Assembly: GCA_028710565.1 (NCBI GenBank)
Contig: JAQTTV010000011.1
Location: 39,616-103,615, forward strand
Length of the DNA stretch: 64,000 bases
DNA from: Gallionella sp.
GTDB taxonomy: Bacteria; Pseudomonadota; Gammaproteobacteria; Burkholderiales; Gallionellaceae
Direction: 5' to 3'
The translations under genes and the position numbers were made by a program. Under the pieces are notes generated by a model that ran no database searches, was not told the DNA's origin, and worked only from the letters and a program-made list of their open reading frames with translations. This document shows, in pieces, positions 52,784 through 61,288 of this stretch (within the stretch, counting starts at the first letter, position 1; every line of letters starts with the position of its first letter).

Positions 52784-53068
52784 CAGCGGTATCTACACAA
52801 CGCTAAATCATTTATAAACAATGAATTGGCGAACTTTTTATGTGAAAACAATGAGATCAAAACGTCTAATTTTACGCCTAGACTCCCCTCGCCCACTTGT
52901 GGGAGAGGGGCAGGGGGAGAGGGCGTGCCGAAGTCGAAAATTGCATTCACTCAATGGCGCATGAATGCGCCCATGAAAATACAAACGTGTTGTTTTTAAA
53001 TGAAATTCAACCCCACCCTAACCCTCCACCTGCTAGGGGGAGGGAACAAAGTTGTGCAGATACCTATG
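52784..53068. mobile_element. MITE, copy C (285 bp), diverged
   Basis: GGTATCTACACAA at the left and TTGTGCAGATACCTATG at the right match the terminal repeats of copies A and B with changes. The G-rich core (GACTCCCCTCGCCCACTTGT...) and TGTTGTTTTTAAATGAAATTC are shared. No target duplication is visible, and the left third has diverged, so this is an older copy. It abuts the DUF302 stop codon. The gap 52784-53118 contains nothing else. Confidence 0.8.
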
Positions 53069-53118
53069 CTTGCTAGTGGGAGAGCGAAGCGAGGGGGCAT
53101 GAATATAAAGGAGTGATG

Positions 53119-53511
53119 ATGTCTGAAGTACGCGCGCTGGATTTTTCCGTTATCGACGATGCCAAACGCCCTTTTGTGGTGGAGTGGTTGCGTGATCGGA
53201 GTGCTTTTCATACTTGGTTTTCGTCGCTGATTACGGGAAGCTTTGTATTGCTGACCTTGTTTGGCAATAAACCTGGTTTTTCCGCGCCCGGTGCGGTCAT
53301 TTTATCGTTGGCGATTGGCTTGCTGTTGCTCGCGCTGTTATGTAATTTGGTGTGTGTCTGGTCCATTCCCAGTTGGAAATTCCGCATCAGCACGGGGATG
53401 CTGAAAAATGGAACCGTCATGCGGCGCGAACTTGCCATCACAGCATGGATAGGGGTGATTGCCTTTGTGTGCGGATTGACGCTTGCCTTTATTGGCAATA
53501 TGCCTGTTTGA
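53119..53511 (+). CDS. Hypothetical membrane protein
   Basis: A protein of 130 residues from ATG 53119, 5 bases after AAAGGAG (upstream in-frame GTG and ATG are less well placed). Soluble N-terminus (VIDDAKRPFVVEWLRDRSAF), then three helices: SSLITGSFVLLTLFG, AVILSLAIGLLLLALLCNLV and ELAITAWIGVIAFVCGLTLA. No family recognised. It precedes the metal-uptake cluster on the same strand and may or may not belong to it. Confidence 0.6.
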   Translation: MSEVRALDFSVIDDAKRPFVVEWLRDRSAFHTWFSSLITGSFVLLTLFGNKPGFSAPGAVILSLAIGLLLLALLCNLVCVWSIPSWKFRISTGMLKNGTVMRRELAITAWIGVIAFVCGLTLAFIGNMPV

Positions 53512-53593
53512 GGTGCTCACACTGACGGCTATCGTCGCGTTTTTCCTTGAGATGTCATTGCGTTATCAAAAGGGCTTGGTTAAACTGCGCGCC

Positions 53594-53902
53594 ATGTTTC
53601 GTCGCCTAATTCCTCAATCGCTGCTAATACTTGCTTTGCTGTTCGCGCAGCTAGGTGGAGTGACGCATGGCATTTCCCATTTATTCAGCAAGCCTTCCCA
53701 TCGCGCCGAACAGCCTCTACCCAACGATCAACACTGCGACTTGTGCGAAGTCTATGCGCAAATTGGCGGTGCGATCCATAGCAGTTCCCTGACTTTTGAC
53801 CCGCAACGTGTGCTGGGCATCCCACATGCGGAAGTGCTACGTCAGCGTGTCGCCTCTCATTTCGTTCCCTTCTCCGCACGCGCACCCCCTTATTCGGCTT
53901 AA
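53594..53902 (+). CDS. Small periplasmic protein with CxxC (DUF2946-like)
   Basis: A protein of 102 residues from ATG 53594: signal peptide (MFRRLIPQSLLILALLFAQL), then GVTHGISHLFSKPSHRAEQP and QHCDLCEVYAQIGGAI. His residues and a CxxC suit metal binding. Short proteins of this type lie beside metal-uptake genes, where DUF2946-like annotation is common. The frame is open upstream to 53483, but the signal peptide fixes the start here. A structured RNA candidate and the porin gene follow. Confidence 0.65.
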   Translation: MFRRLIPQSLLILALLFAQLGGVTHGISHLFSKPSHRAEQPLPNDQHCDLCEVYAQIGGAIHSSSLTFDPQRVLGIPHAEVLRQRVASHFVPFSARAPPYSA

Positions 53903-53910
53903 GCAGCACA

Positions 53911-53996
53911 GATTTATTCGGATTCTGCCGCGACTGCGAAAGCAGAAACCCAGCTAAACAGGGGTTCACCTCCGTCGCGGTGAGGATGAATAAATC
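53911..53996 (+). ncRNA. Candidate structured leader RNA before the porin gene
   Basis: GATTTATTC/GAATAAATC (53911-53919 with 53988-53996), ATTCT/AGGAT and CCGCGAC/GTCGCGG (53928-53934 with 53974-53980) stack into a nearly continuous stem of about 21 pairs. It closes a junction with a TGC-GAAA-GCA tetraloop hairpin (53935-53944) and AACCC/GGGTT (53947-53951 with 53962-53966). A T5 run follows 4 bases after the closing stem. It lies about 75 bases before the porin ATG. It could be a metabolite- or metal-sensing leader or an attenuator; no known class was recognised. Confidence 0.4.
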
Positions 53997-54070
53997 CGCA
54001 TTTTTCTCAGCACCCGTCATAAATGACGCGCGTGCCTTGTTCGCCGAATAGTGAATTTGTGGAGTTCCTG

Positions 54071-55462
54071 ATGTTCAAAAAAACCATCTTAAGCGTGGCA
54101 TTGACCACGCTGTTGTCGCAGCCTTTTTATACCTTCGCCGCCGAAAGTGCGGATTTACAAGCATTGCGAGCCGAAATGGCGCAACTAAAACTGCACTATG
54201 AACAGCTAGAAAAACGGCTGCAACAGGCAGAAGTCCATGCGCAACAAGCACAGGCGAGCAGCCAGCAAGCGGTCGTCGCCAGTCAACAAGCCATTGAAGT
54301 GACACGCGATCAAGCTGCGCCGTCCCCAACCACGTCATCGGAAAGCGCATTTAACCCTGCAATGTCGCTGATTTTGGCAGGGACTTATGGGCAAATGAAA
54401 CAAGACCCCGCCCTTCCTGCTACGGGTTTTGCCATGAATAGCAATCCAGGTCATCAGCAAGGCTTTAATTTGGGCGAGTCTGAATTGGGCATTACCGCCA
54501 ATATCGACCCGCAATTTCGCGGCGTGGCGACCATGGCACTCGCGCCTGCGGGCGGCATTACTGTTGAAAATGCGTTTATTCAAAATACCAGTCTCGGCAA
54601 TGGGCTGAATTTGAAATTTGGGCGGTTCTTTTCAGGGCTGGGCTATTTGAATGAACAACATGCCCACGCGTGGGACTTTGTCGATCAGCCGCTGGTGTAT
54701 GCGACGATGTGGAATAACCAAATCGGCGAAGATGGGGTGCAACTGAAATGGTTAGCACCAACCGATATGTTTATTGAATTGGGCGGCGAAATCGGGCGCG
54801 GGCGTAGCTTTCCAGCCACGGATAGACAAAATCGTAACGGCACGGGTGCGGGGACGATTTTCGCGCATATTGGCGATGACATAGGCTTCGAGCATAGTTG
54901 GCGGGCGGGTGCATCGTTGTATGACACCAAACGCGTGAATGCGGCGAGTGCGGGCGTGCCTGATTTGTTGGGCACCGTGGGTGGCGTGAATACTCAATTC
55001 AGCGGCGACAGTCGCACCATGGGATTGGATTTTGTGTGGAAATATAGTCCGAATGGCAATACCGCCAATCGTTATCTCAAGGTACAAGGGGAGTATTTTA
55101 GCCGTCGTGAAACGGGGATGCTGACTTACAACGCTGCTGTGACGGACACGTTTAGCAATACGCAAAGCGGCTGGTATTTGCAAAGTGTCTACCAATTTAT
55201 GCCACATTGGCGCGCAGGGATGCGTTATGACCAGCTCAATCCTGGCACGGCAACGGTGGGTGCATTGAATGCGAGCAATGTGATTAGCAACTATGCTTTC
55301 AAGCCGACGCGCACCAGCGTGATGTTGGATTACAGCCCCAGTGAATTTTCACGTTTACGCTTGCAACTGGCTAAAGACCAATCGCGTCAGGGCTTAACGG
55401 ATAATCAGCTATTTGTGCAATACATAATGAGTTTGGGAGCGCATGGCGCGCATCAGTATTAG
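54071..55462 (+). CDS. Porin-like outer-membrane protein of the metal-uptake cluster
   Basis: A protein of 463 residues from ATG 54071 (GGAG about 6 bases upstream; signal peptide MFKKTILSVALTTLLSQ...FAAES). A coiled coil with Gln/Ala heptads (about 27-85; LRAEMAQLKLHYEQLEKRLQ) precedes a beta-barrel (GESELGITANIDPQFRGVAT, NLKFGRFFSGLGYLNEQHAH, WYLQSVYQFMPHWRAGMRYD). Similar porins lie with zinc transporter genes in other proteobacteria, so metal import across the outer membrane is likely. The C-terminus has extra residues after the last strand (GAHGAHQY, two His). Confidence 0.8.
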   Translation: MFKKTILSVALTTLLSQPFYTFAAESADLQALRAEMAQLKLHYEQLEKRLQQAEVHAQQAQASSQQAVVASQQAIEVTRDQAAPSPTTSSESAFNPAMSLILAGTYGQMKQDPALPATGFAMNSNPGHQQGFNLGESELGITANIDPQFRGVATMALAPAGGITVENAFIQNTSLGNGLNLKFGRFFSGLGYLNEQHAHAWDFVDQPLVYATMWNNQIGEDGVQLKWLAPTDMFIELGGEIGRGRSFPATDRQNRNGTGAGTIFAHIGDDIGFEHSWRAGASLYDTKRVNAASAGVPDLLGTVGGVNTQFSGDSRTMGLDFVWKYSPNGNTANRYLKVQGEYFSRRETGMLTYNAAVTDTFSNTQSGWYLQSVYQFMPHWRAGMRYDQLNPGTATVGALNASNVISNYAFKPTRTSVMLDYSPSEFSRLRLQLAKDQSRQGLTDNQLFVQYIMSLGAHGAHQY

Positions 55463-55468
55463 TTTTCT

Positions 55469-55564
55469 CGTGAAATGTGAAAAGTGAAATGTGAAAAGGC
55501 GTGAGTGTGCAACGGTTTGTTTAACTTTTCACCAAGCTGCGAAGCAGCGCATCACGTTTCACAA
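55469..55564. repeat. GTGAAACG-type repeat upstream of the ZnuA-like gene
   Basis: CGTGAAATGTGAAAAGTGAA (from 55469) and an interrupted right arm (AACTTTTCACC ... ATCACGTTTCAC, to about 55563) match the family at 23362 and 49157. A second small hairpin (GCTGCGAAGCAGC) splits the right arm. Confidence 0.75.
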
Positions 55565-55586
55565 AATGTAATCTAAAGGAAAAATC

Positions 55587-56483
55587 ATGAAAAAAATTGT
55601 TGCAGTTTTAGTTTTGCTCTTCACCCACACCACTGCCCACGCGGAAATTAACATCTTCGCTTGCGAACCCGAATGGGCGGCACTCACCCAATTGCTGGCG
55701 GGTAAGCAAGCCACGATTTACACCGCGACGGGCGCATTGCAAGACCCGCACCGCGTGGAAGCGCGCCCCAGCTTAATTGCCAAAGCCCGTCGTGCGAATT
55801 TGGTGGTTTGTACAGGTGCAGAACTTGAGGTCGCTTGGCTGCCTGTGATTTTGCGTGAATCAGGCAACAGTGCGGTGCAATTTGGTAGTGCGGGCTATTT
55901 CTCGGCGGCACAATCCGTGAAAATGTTGGACGTTCCCACCCATTTAGATCGCGCCAATGGCGATGTTCACGCTGGTGGTAATCCCCATATTCAAACCGAT
56001 GCGCGCAACTTTTTGCCCATCGCCGACGCACTCAGCAAACGTTTGGTGCAGCTCGATCCTGCCAACAGCGCGTATTACCAACAACAACTCGCTACCTTTA
56101 ACCAACAATGGCACGCCGCGCTGGTGAAGTGGGAAAAACAAGCTGCGCCGTTGCAAGGCGTGTCGATTCTGGTGCAGCACGATGGTTTCCCCTATCTCAA
56201 TCAATGGTTGGGCATGAAACAAATTGCCTCGTTAGAACCCAAGCCTGGCATGGAACCCAGTGCGTCTTATCTCAAAAGTGTACTCACGACCCTGCAACAA
56301 CATCCCGTTAAAATGGTCATTCGTGCCGCGTATCAAGACGCACGGCCGAGCGAATGGATTGCGGAACGCGCCCACATTCACGCGGTCTCCCTGCCTTATA
56401 CGGTAGGCGGTTCTGATCAAGCCGTTGATTTATTTGGTTTGTTTGATGACACGATCGCCAGACTGTTGGCGGGATTGAAATAA
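55587..56483 (+). CDS. znuA: ZnuA-like metal ABC transporter substrate-binding protein
   Basis: A 298-residue periplasmic protein of the cluster A-I metal-binding family: signal peptide (about 1-19), EINIFACEPEWAALTQLLAG, GALQDPHRVEARPSLIAKAR (first His ligand), GGNPHIQTDARN (second His), LVQHDGFPYLNQWLG (third), and a C-terminal Asp in GGSDQAVDLFGLFD. The His-rich loop of typical ZnuA is absent. Zinc or manganese is the likely ligand. The permease gene starts 1 base after its stop. AAAGGA precedes the ATG. Confidence 0.9.
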   Translation: MKKIVAVLVLLFTHTTAHAEINIFACEPEWAALTQLLAGKQATIYTATGALQDPHRVEARPSLIAKARRANLVVCTGAELEVAWLPVILRESGNSAVQFGSAGYFSAAQSVKMLDVPTHLDRANGDVHAGGNPHIQTDARNFLPIADALSKRLVQLDPANSAYYQQQLATFNQQWHAALVKWEKQAAPLQGVSILVQHDGFPYLNQWLGMKQIASLEPKPGMEPSASYLKSVLTTLQQHPVKMVIRAAYQDARPSEWIAERAHIHAVSLPYTVGGSDQAVDLFGLFDDTIARLLAGLK

Positions 56484-56484
56484 C

Positions 56485-57231
56485 ATGGAGCTTGATATTC
56501 TGATTCCTGCCTTTATTGCAGGTTTATTGGTGCTCACCACTCACATTCCGCTGGGCATGAAAGTGCTGGCACGCGGGGTGATTTTTGCGGATATTGCCAT
56601 TGCTCAAATTGCAGGCTTGGGCGTGGTCATTGCCTCTATGCTAAATCTCACTGACCATCCGCTACTGGTGCAACTTACCGCCGCCACCAGTGCAATGTGC
56701 GGTGCCGCATTGCTGAGCGTGATTGAGCATTACTTTGATGAAGTCAAAGAAGCCTGCATAGGCCTGACTTTTGTACTGGCTGCGTGCGCAGGAATTTTGT
56801 TATTGAGCCATGACGTACATGGGGATGAGCATCTCAAAGACTTGCTGGTCGGGCAAATTCTTTGGGTCAGCACCCCGCAATTGATCGCCACCGCCGCTTT
56901 GAGTGCCGCGCTCTTGCTCTTTTGGCAATGGCGACGGGCGACCTTAGGTCGCTTGGGTTTTTACGGCATGTTTGCTTTGGCGGTGACAGCATCGGTGCAA
57001 TTGGTCGGCGTGTATTTGGTGTTCGCCAGCCTGATCGTACCCGCACTCACTACCCATCACGTCGCCCGACATCGCATCGCCTACGCCTATGGTATCGGCA
57101 TCATTGGCTATGCGATAGGATTGTATTTATCCGAATGGATGGATTTGCCTTCAGGAGCCGCCATCGTCTGGAGCATGGCATTGGTCGGCGGCGTGGTGGC
57201 ACTGGGGTTGAAACGATCCGATAGTGCTTGA
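56485..57231 (+). CDS. znuB: ZnuB-like metal ABC transporter permease
   Basis: A 248-residue inner-membrane permease of the ABC-3 family with about eight helices (LIPAFIAGLLVLTTHIPLGM, RGVIFADIAIAQIAGLGVVI, LLSVIEHYFDEVKEACIGLT, GVYLVFASLIVPALTTHHVA). The ADIAIAQIAGLG stretch is the usual permease signature. It is directly downstream of the ZnuA-like gene. No ATPase gene (znuC) occurs in the cluster, so an ATPase must come from elsewhere. Confidence 0.9.
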   Translation: MELDILIPAFIAGLLVLTTHIPLGMKVLARGVIFADIAIAQIAGLGVVIASMLNLTDHPLLVQLTAATSAMCGAALLSVIEHYFDEVKEACIGLTFVLAACAGILLLSHDVHGDEHLKDLLVGQILWVSTPQLIATAALSAALLLFWQWRRATLGRLGFYGMFALAVTASVQLVGVYLVFASLIVPALTTHHVARHRIAYAYGIGIIGYAIGLYLSEWMDLPSGAAIVWSMALVGGVVALGLKRSDSA

Positions 57232-57269
57232 GAAACTCTTCGCATAGTTGGAATGCGATGAAATCTAGT

Positions 57270-57402
57270 GAGACGCTGATTTAATCTTACGTTCATGGTT
57301 CGACAAGCTCACCACGAACGTAAAATTAATAGAATCAACGAATTAAATCTATTTGCCCTTCGACAAGCTTATGGCTCAGAGCAAAGGGATTTAATTCTGC
57401 CT
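57270..57402. repeat. TTCGACAAGCTC-family palindromic element
   Basis: Ends AGACGCTGATTTAATC and GGATTTAATTCTGCCT are inverted. Inside are ACGTTCATGGTTCGACAAGC with CACCACGAACGT, and CCCTTCGACAAGCTTATGGC with GCAAAGGG. It is the same family as 11662 and 59290; no clear target duplication. Confidence 0.8.
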
Positions 57403-57423
57403 AAATTTTGCTGTTCGGCTGCT

Positions 57424-58044
57424 TTATGTCGCCTTGCGATGCCGAATGACTTCGCTGATCGCGGGGAGTAGGGTGATGACCATAATGCCGATAATAATCA
57501 GGGTGAGATTGTTTTTGACCACGGGGATGTTGCCGAAAAAGTAGCCCGTTAAGGTCAGTGAACCGATCCAAGCCAAGCTACCCAGCGCGCTGAAGGTCAA
57601 AAACAGTCGATAACTCATCGCACCCAGCCCTGCCACAAAGGGGGCAAAGGTGCGGATGATAGGCAGGAAGCGGGCGAACAGGATGGTTTTGCCGCCATGC
57701 TTTTCGTAAAAAGCGTGGGTTTTAGCCAAGTGTTCTTGTTTAATCCAGCGTCCGCCCAGTTTCTCAAAGAAGCGTAAGCCTAAGGTGCGCCCTATCCAAT
57801 AGTTGGTGTTGTCGCCACTAAATGCCGCCAACATCAATAATGGTGCGAGATAGTGCAATTCTAGCGCGCCCAAGCCACACAATGCGCCCGCCACAAACAG
57901 CAGCGAATCACCAGGCAGGAATGGCGTGACGATTAGCCCTGTTTCGGCAAAAATAATCGCAAAAAGAATGGCATAGACCCACAGCCCATATTCATTGGTG
58001 AGGGCTAAGAGATGGGTGTCTAGGTGTAAGATTAGGTCTAGCAA
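57424..58044 (-). CDS. dedA: DedA-family inner-membrane protein
   Basis: A protein of 206 residues from a TTG at 58044, chosen because LDLILHLDTHLLAL matches the family N-terminus; the open frame upstream is palindromic repeat (LTPWERGWGEG). Conserved FAETGLIVTPFLPGDSLLF, DNTNYWIGRTLG, FARFLPIIRTFAPFVAGLG and several helices mark the DedA/VTT family, which is linked to undecaprenyl-phosphate and phospholipid recycling. It lies 126 bases downstream of secF with a repeat between, perhaps in the same transcript. Confidence 0.88.
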   Translation of the reverse strand: MLDLILHLDTHLLALTNEYGLWVYAILFAIIFAETGLIVTPFLPGDSLLFVAGALCGLGALELHYLAPLLMLAAFSGDNTNYWIGRTLGLRFFEKLGGRWIKQEHLAKTHAFYEKHGGKTILFARFLPIIRTFAPFVAGLGAMSYRLFLTFSALGSLAWIGSLTLTGYFFGNIPVVKNNLTLIIIGIMVITLLPAISEVIRHRKAT

Positions 58045-58059
58045 GGGATACTTTCTATG

Positions 58060-58165
58060 GGTATTTCCCTCACCCCAACCCCTCTCCCAAGGGGTGAGGG
58101 ACTTTCCAACCAACTCCCTTCGCCCTTCGTGAGAAGGGCTGGGGATGAGGGGTGGGGACGAGGGC
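58060..58165. repeat. CCCTCTCCC/GGGTGAGG-type repeat between secF and dedA
   Basis: CCCTCACCCC...CCCTCTCCCAAGGGGTGAGGG and CTTCGCCCTTCGTGAGAAGGG form successive G/C-rich hairpins. It is the same repeat family as the cores of the MITEs and the 13431 palindrome. Read in the dedA frame it gives LTPWERGWGEG. Confidence 0.75.
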
Positions 58166-58170
58166 GGGGT

Positions 58171-59271
58171 TTAAGGTAGCACTTCTTCCGTTTCAACCTT
58201 TTCGGGTTTGATAAAGTCTTCGCGCGATACGCCAAACATCATTAGCAAGGGGCTGGCAACCAGCACGGACGAGTAGATGCTGAACATAATGCCAATGGTC
58301 AGTGCCATGGCGAAGTAGTGCAGGGTTTCACCGCCCAAAAATAACATTGCGCCAACCATCATTTGGGTGCAGCCGTGGGTGATGATGGTACGCGACATGG
58401 TTCGTGTGATGGCGTTGTCGATGATTTCTGCGGTACCCGCTTGACGCATTTTGCGGAAGTTTTCGCGAATACGGTCAAATACCACCACGGATTCATTCAC
58501 TGAATATCCCAATACTGCCAACACCGCTGCCAATACCGACAGCGAGAATTCCCATTGGAAAAACGCGAAGAAGCCCAGAATAATCACCACGTCGTGTAAG
58601 TTAGCGATGATGGCGGACAAGCCAAACTTCCATTCAAAGCGTATCCATAAATAGCCGACGATGCCGATAGACACCAGCAACAATGCCATTGCGCCGTTTT
58701 CCACTAAATCTTTGCCGACTTGAGGTCCCACAAATTCAACACGACGCTGTGTAACTTTAGCCTCATCATCCTTTTTGAGTAACGGTGTTGTGCAATTGAA
58801 AGTTAAACCATAGCTTTCTTTCCAGCCTAGGTCATATTTGGCGATATTTGGCTCTTTCAGGCGTTGTTCGCAATATGATCTGACAACTTGCGGGCAGGTT
58901 GTTTCAACCGAACCGTTGGTGCTTGCTGCCTCAGATTGACATAGGTTGATAAAGACTTTTTCGCTTAATTTCGAGCCAACTTTATTGGCCTTCAATGGAA
59001 TTTGGATCAATACGTCATGACTGGAGCCGAAGTTCTGAACTTGCGCGTCAGGAAATCCAGAGCCAGAGAGATGCTCGCGTACCTTATTCAAATCAGCTGT
59101 TTGGGCGTAATGCACTTCCATGACTGTGCCGCCCGTGAAGTCCACCCCAAAGTTTAGTCCTTTGGTGAACAAAAATGCCACAGCAATCAGAAACGTTACC
59201 AGCGAAATGGCCGTGGTATAACGACCATAGCTCATAAACGGAATGTCGCGTTTAATTTTAAAGAGTTCCAT
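58171..59271 (-). CDS. secF: Protein translocase subunit SecF with an enlarged periplasmic domain
   Basis: A 366-residue SecF, longer than E. coli (323). Six helices (first TAISLVTFLIAVAFLFTK; later LSVLAAVLAVLGYSVNESVV, FDRIRENFRKM) and FGVDFTGGTVMEVHY are standard. Residues about 94-170 between VLIQIPL and VTQRRVEFVGPQVG hold an unusual insertion with four Cys (111, 126, 134, 160), which could form two disulfides in the periplasm. With SecD it uses the proton gradient to pull exported proteins. It is third in yajC-secD-secF. Confidence 0.95.
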   Translation of the reverse strand: MELFKIKRDIPFMSYGRYTTAISLVTFLIAVAFLFTKGLNFGVDFTGGTVMEVHYAQTADLNKVREHLSGSGFPDAQVQNFGSSHDVLIQIPLKANKVGSKLSEKVFINLCQSEAASTNGSVETTCPQVVRSYCEQRLKEPNIAKYDLGWKESYGLTFNCTTPLLKKDDEAKVTQRRVEFVGPQVGKDLVENGAMALLLVSIGIVGYLWIRFEWKFGLSAIIANLHDVVIILGFFAFFQWEFSLSVLAAVLAVLGYSVNESVVVFDRIRENFRKMRQAGTAEIIDNAITRTMSRTIITHGCTQMMVGAMLFLGGETLHYFAMALTIGIMFSIYSSVLVASPLLMMFGVSREDFIKPEKVETEEVLP

Positions 59272-59289
59272 AATTTATCCTTTGGACTT

Positions 59290-59408
59290 TGCTAATTTAA
59301 GCCGTTCACCCTGAGCTTGTCGAAGGGTGACTGGATTGAATCTGTTGATCTTAAAATTTACCTATCATGGTTCGACAAGCTCACCATGAACGGTCAATTT
59401 ATTCAGCA
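59290..59408. repeat. TTCGACAAGCTC-family element between secD and secF
   Basis: TGCTAATTTAAGCCGTTC and GAACGGTCAATTTATTCAGCA are inverted ends. CACCCTGAGCTTGTCGAAGGGTG and CATGGTTCGACAAGCTCACCATG are two internal hairpins. It separates two genes of a normally tight operon. Confidence 0.85.
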
Positions 59409-59411
59409 TTT

Positions 59412-61223
59412 CTAGCCGATTGCCACTTTGTTCAAACGGGATTTGCTGCCGTAGATCAAATTGACCATGGCACGAGAGACCAACACCGCGCTAAACATTG
59501 AGGTCAAAATACCCAAACACAATACCACCGCAAAACCCTTAATCGGACCAGAGCCAAATAAGAACAGGGCTATCCCTGCAATTAAGTTGGTGATATTGGA
59601 ATCGACGATCGTGGCAAAGGCATTTTCATAACCCGCGTGAATGGCGGCTTGTGGCGTGATGCCATTGCGCAATTCTTCTCGTATCCGCTCGTTAATCAAC
59701 ACGTTGGCATCAATCGCCATGCCCAAGGTAAGCGCGATACCTGCCATACCTGGTAATGTCAATGTGGCTTGCAGCATGGATAGTAAAGCGACCAGTAGCA
59801 GCAAGTTTGCCCCCAATGCAACCACGGAAATCGTGCCGAACGCGAGGTAGTAGCCGATCATAAAGATCGAAATCAAGATGAAGCCAATTTTTGTTGAGTT
59901 AAACCCGCGCTCAATATTGTCTGCGCCTAAGCTAGGACCGACCGTGCGTTCTTCCACGATTTCCATGGGAGCTGCCAATGCACCTGCGCGCAGCAATAAC
60001 GCGGTATTTTGCGTTTCTTCGGTAGTCATTTTGCCGCTGATTTGCACATGGCCGCCGCCAATTTCCTCACGAATCACAGGCGCGGTAATGACTTCGCCTT
60101 TGCCTTTTTCAAACAAGATGATCGCCATGCGCTTGCCCACGTTCTCGCCACTGGCTTCTTTGAATTTACGTGCACCGATGCCATCCAGCCCTATGCTGAC
60201 AGTGGGTTCGTTGTTGCGATTATCAAAGCCTGGTTGCGCGTCGTTGATGCGTTCGCCTGTCAAGATGACCTGCTTTTTGACCAGCACCAAATTGCCGTCT
60301 CTGTCCTTGAAAATCTCCGTGCCGAAAGGAGCGACTGAACCCGCGTTGATAGGATGTTCGTCATCCACCATGCGCACTTCCAGTGTAGCGGTACGACCGA
60401 GTATGTCCTTGGCGTGAGCCGTATCTTGTACCCCAGGCAACTGCACCACGATACGATCTATCCCTTGTTGTTGAATAACAGGTTCTGCCACACCCAACTC
60501 ATTGATACGATTACGTAAAGTAAGTAAATTTTGTTGTACGGCGGACTCTTGGATGCGACGTTCTGCGGTTGCTAGCAAAGTTGCTTGCAACAGAAACTCA
60601 CCGCCGACTTCTTGACTGTTTAAGTTGTAATCGGCAAAACGAGATTTGAGTTCAGACTGAGCTTTGCTGCGGGTTTCCTCATCTCGGAACTTGATGGTGA
60701 TGACTTTGCCGTCGTGGTTCACGCCCGCGTAGGCGATGTTTTGTTCACGCAACGTGCTGCGAATATCGCCGCTGGTCGCTTCCAATGCTTTCGCCAAAGC
60801 GGATTTCATTTCCACTTGCAACAAAAAGTGCACGCCGCCGCGCAAATCCAGCCCCAAATACATCGGCAACGCGTGTAAGTTGGTCAACCACTGAGGAGAG
60901 CGCGACAACAAATTGAGTGCGACCACATAATCTTCGCCCAATTGAGTGCGCAGCACATCTTTGGCTTTAATTTGCGTGTCGGTGTCGGCAAAGCGCGCTT
61001 TGATGCTATTACCTTCTAAGGTAATCATTTGCGGCGCAAGATTGGCTGATTTGAGTGCGGTTTCCGCACGAGTGAGCAGCGCGAGATCAGCCTTTACGCT
61101 GTTGCGTAAGGGTGAAATTTGCACCGCAGGCGATTCGCCAAAGAAATTCGGTAGGGTGTAAATCAGTCCAGCGACTAACACCATGAGAATAAGCAGATAT
61201 TTCCACAAGGGATAACGGTTCAT
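59412..61223 (-). CDS. secD: Protein translocase subunit SecD
   Basis: A 603-residue SecD of normal length: N-terminal helix (YLLILMVLVAGLIYTLPNFF), large periplasmic domains with GLDLRGGVHFLLQVEM and QLPGVQDTAHAKDILGRTAT, LRAGALAAPMEIVEERTVGPS, and five C-terminal helices with GMAIDANVLINERIREELR. It works with SecF and YajC in SecYEG-dependent export. It begins 65 bases after yajC. Confidence 0.97.
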   Translation of the reverse strand: MNRYPLWKYLLILMVLVAGLIYTLPNFFGESPAVQISPLRNSVKADLALLTRAETALKSANLAPQMITLEGNSIKARFADTDTQIKAKDVLRTQLGEDYVVALNLLSRSPQWLTNLHALPMYLGLDLRGGVHFLLQVEMKSALAKALEATSGDIRSTLREQNIAYAGVNHDGKVITIKFRDEETRSKAQSELKSRFADYNLNSQEVGGEFLLQATLLATAERRIQESAVQQNLLTLRNRINELGVAEPVIQQQGIDRIVVQLPGVQDTAHAKDILGRTATLEVRMVDDEHPINAGSVAPFGTEIFKDRDGNLVLVKKQVILTGERINDAQPGFDNRNNEPTVSIGLDGIGARKFKEASGENVGKRMAIILFEKGKGEVITAPVIREEIGGGHVQISGKMTTEETQNTALLLRAGALAAPMEIVEERTVGPSLGADNIERGFNSTKIGFILISIFMIGYYLAFGTISVVALGANLLLLVALLSMLQATLTLPGMAGIALTLGMAIDANVLINERIREELRNGITPQAAIHAGYENAFATIVDSNITNLIAGIALFLFGSGPIKGFAVVLCLGILTSMFSAVLVSRAMVNLIYGSKSRLNKVAIG

Positions 61224-61288
61224 GTTGACCTCTAAAAGTCGGGTAAAGCGGGCGGGTAGGGCGCATACAGCTGCGCCCAGCGGCAGTG

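Noticed and set aside
52784..57231. Zur-box search upstream of the metal-uptake genes
   Set aside because: No convincing palindrome of the GTTATANNATAAC type was seen in any gap, so no regulatory site is claimed.
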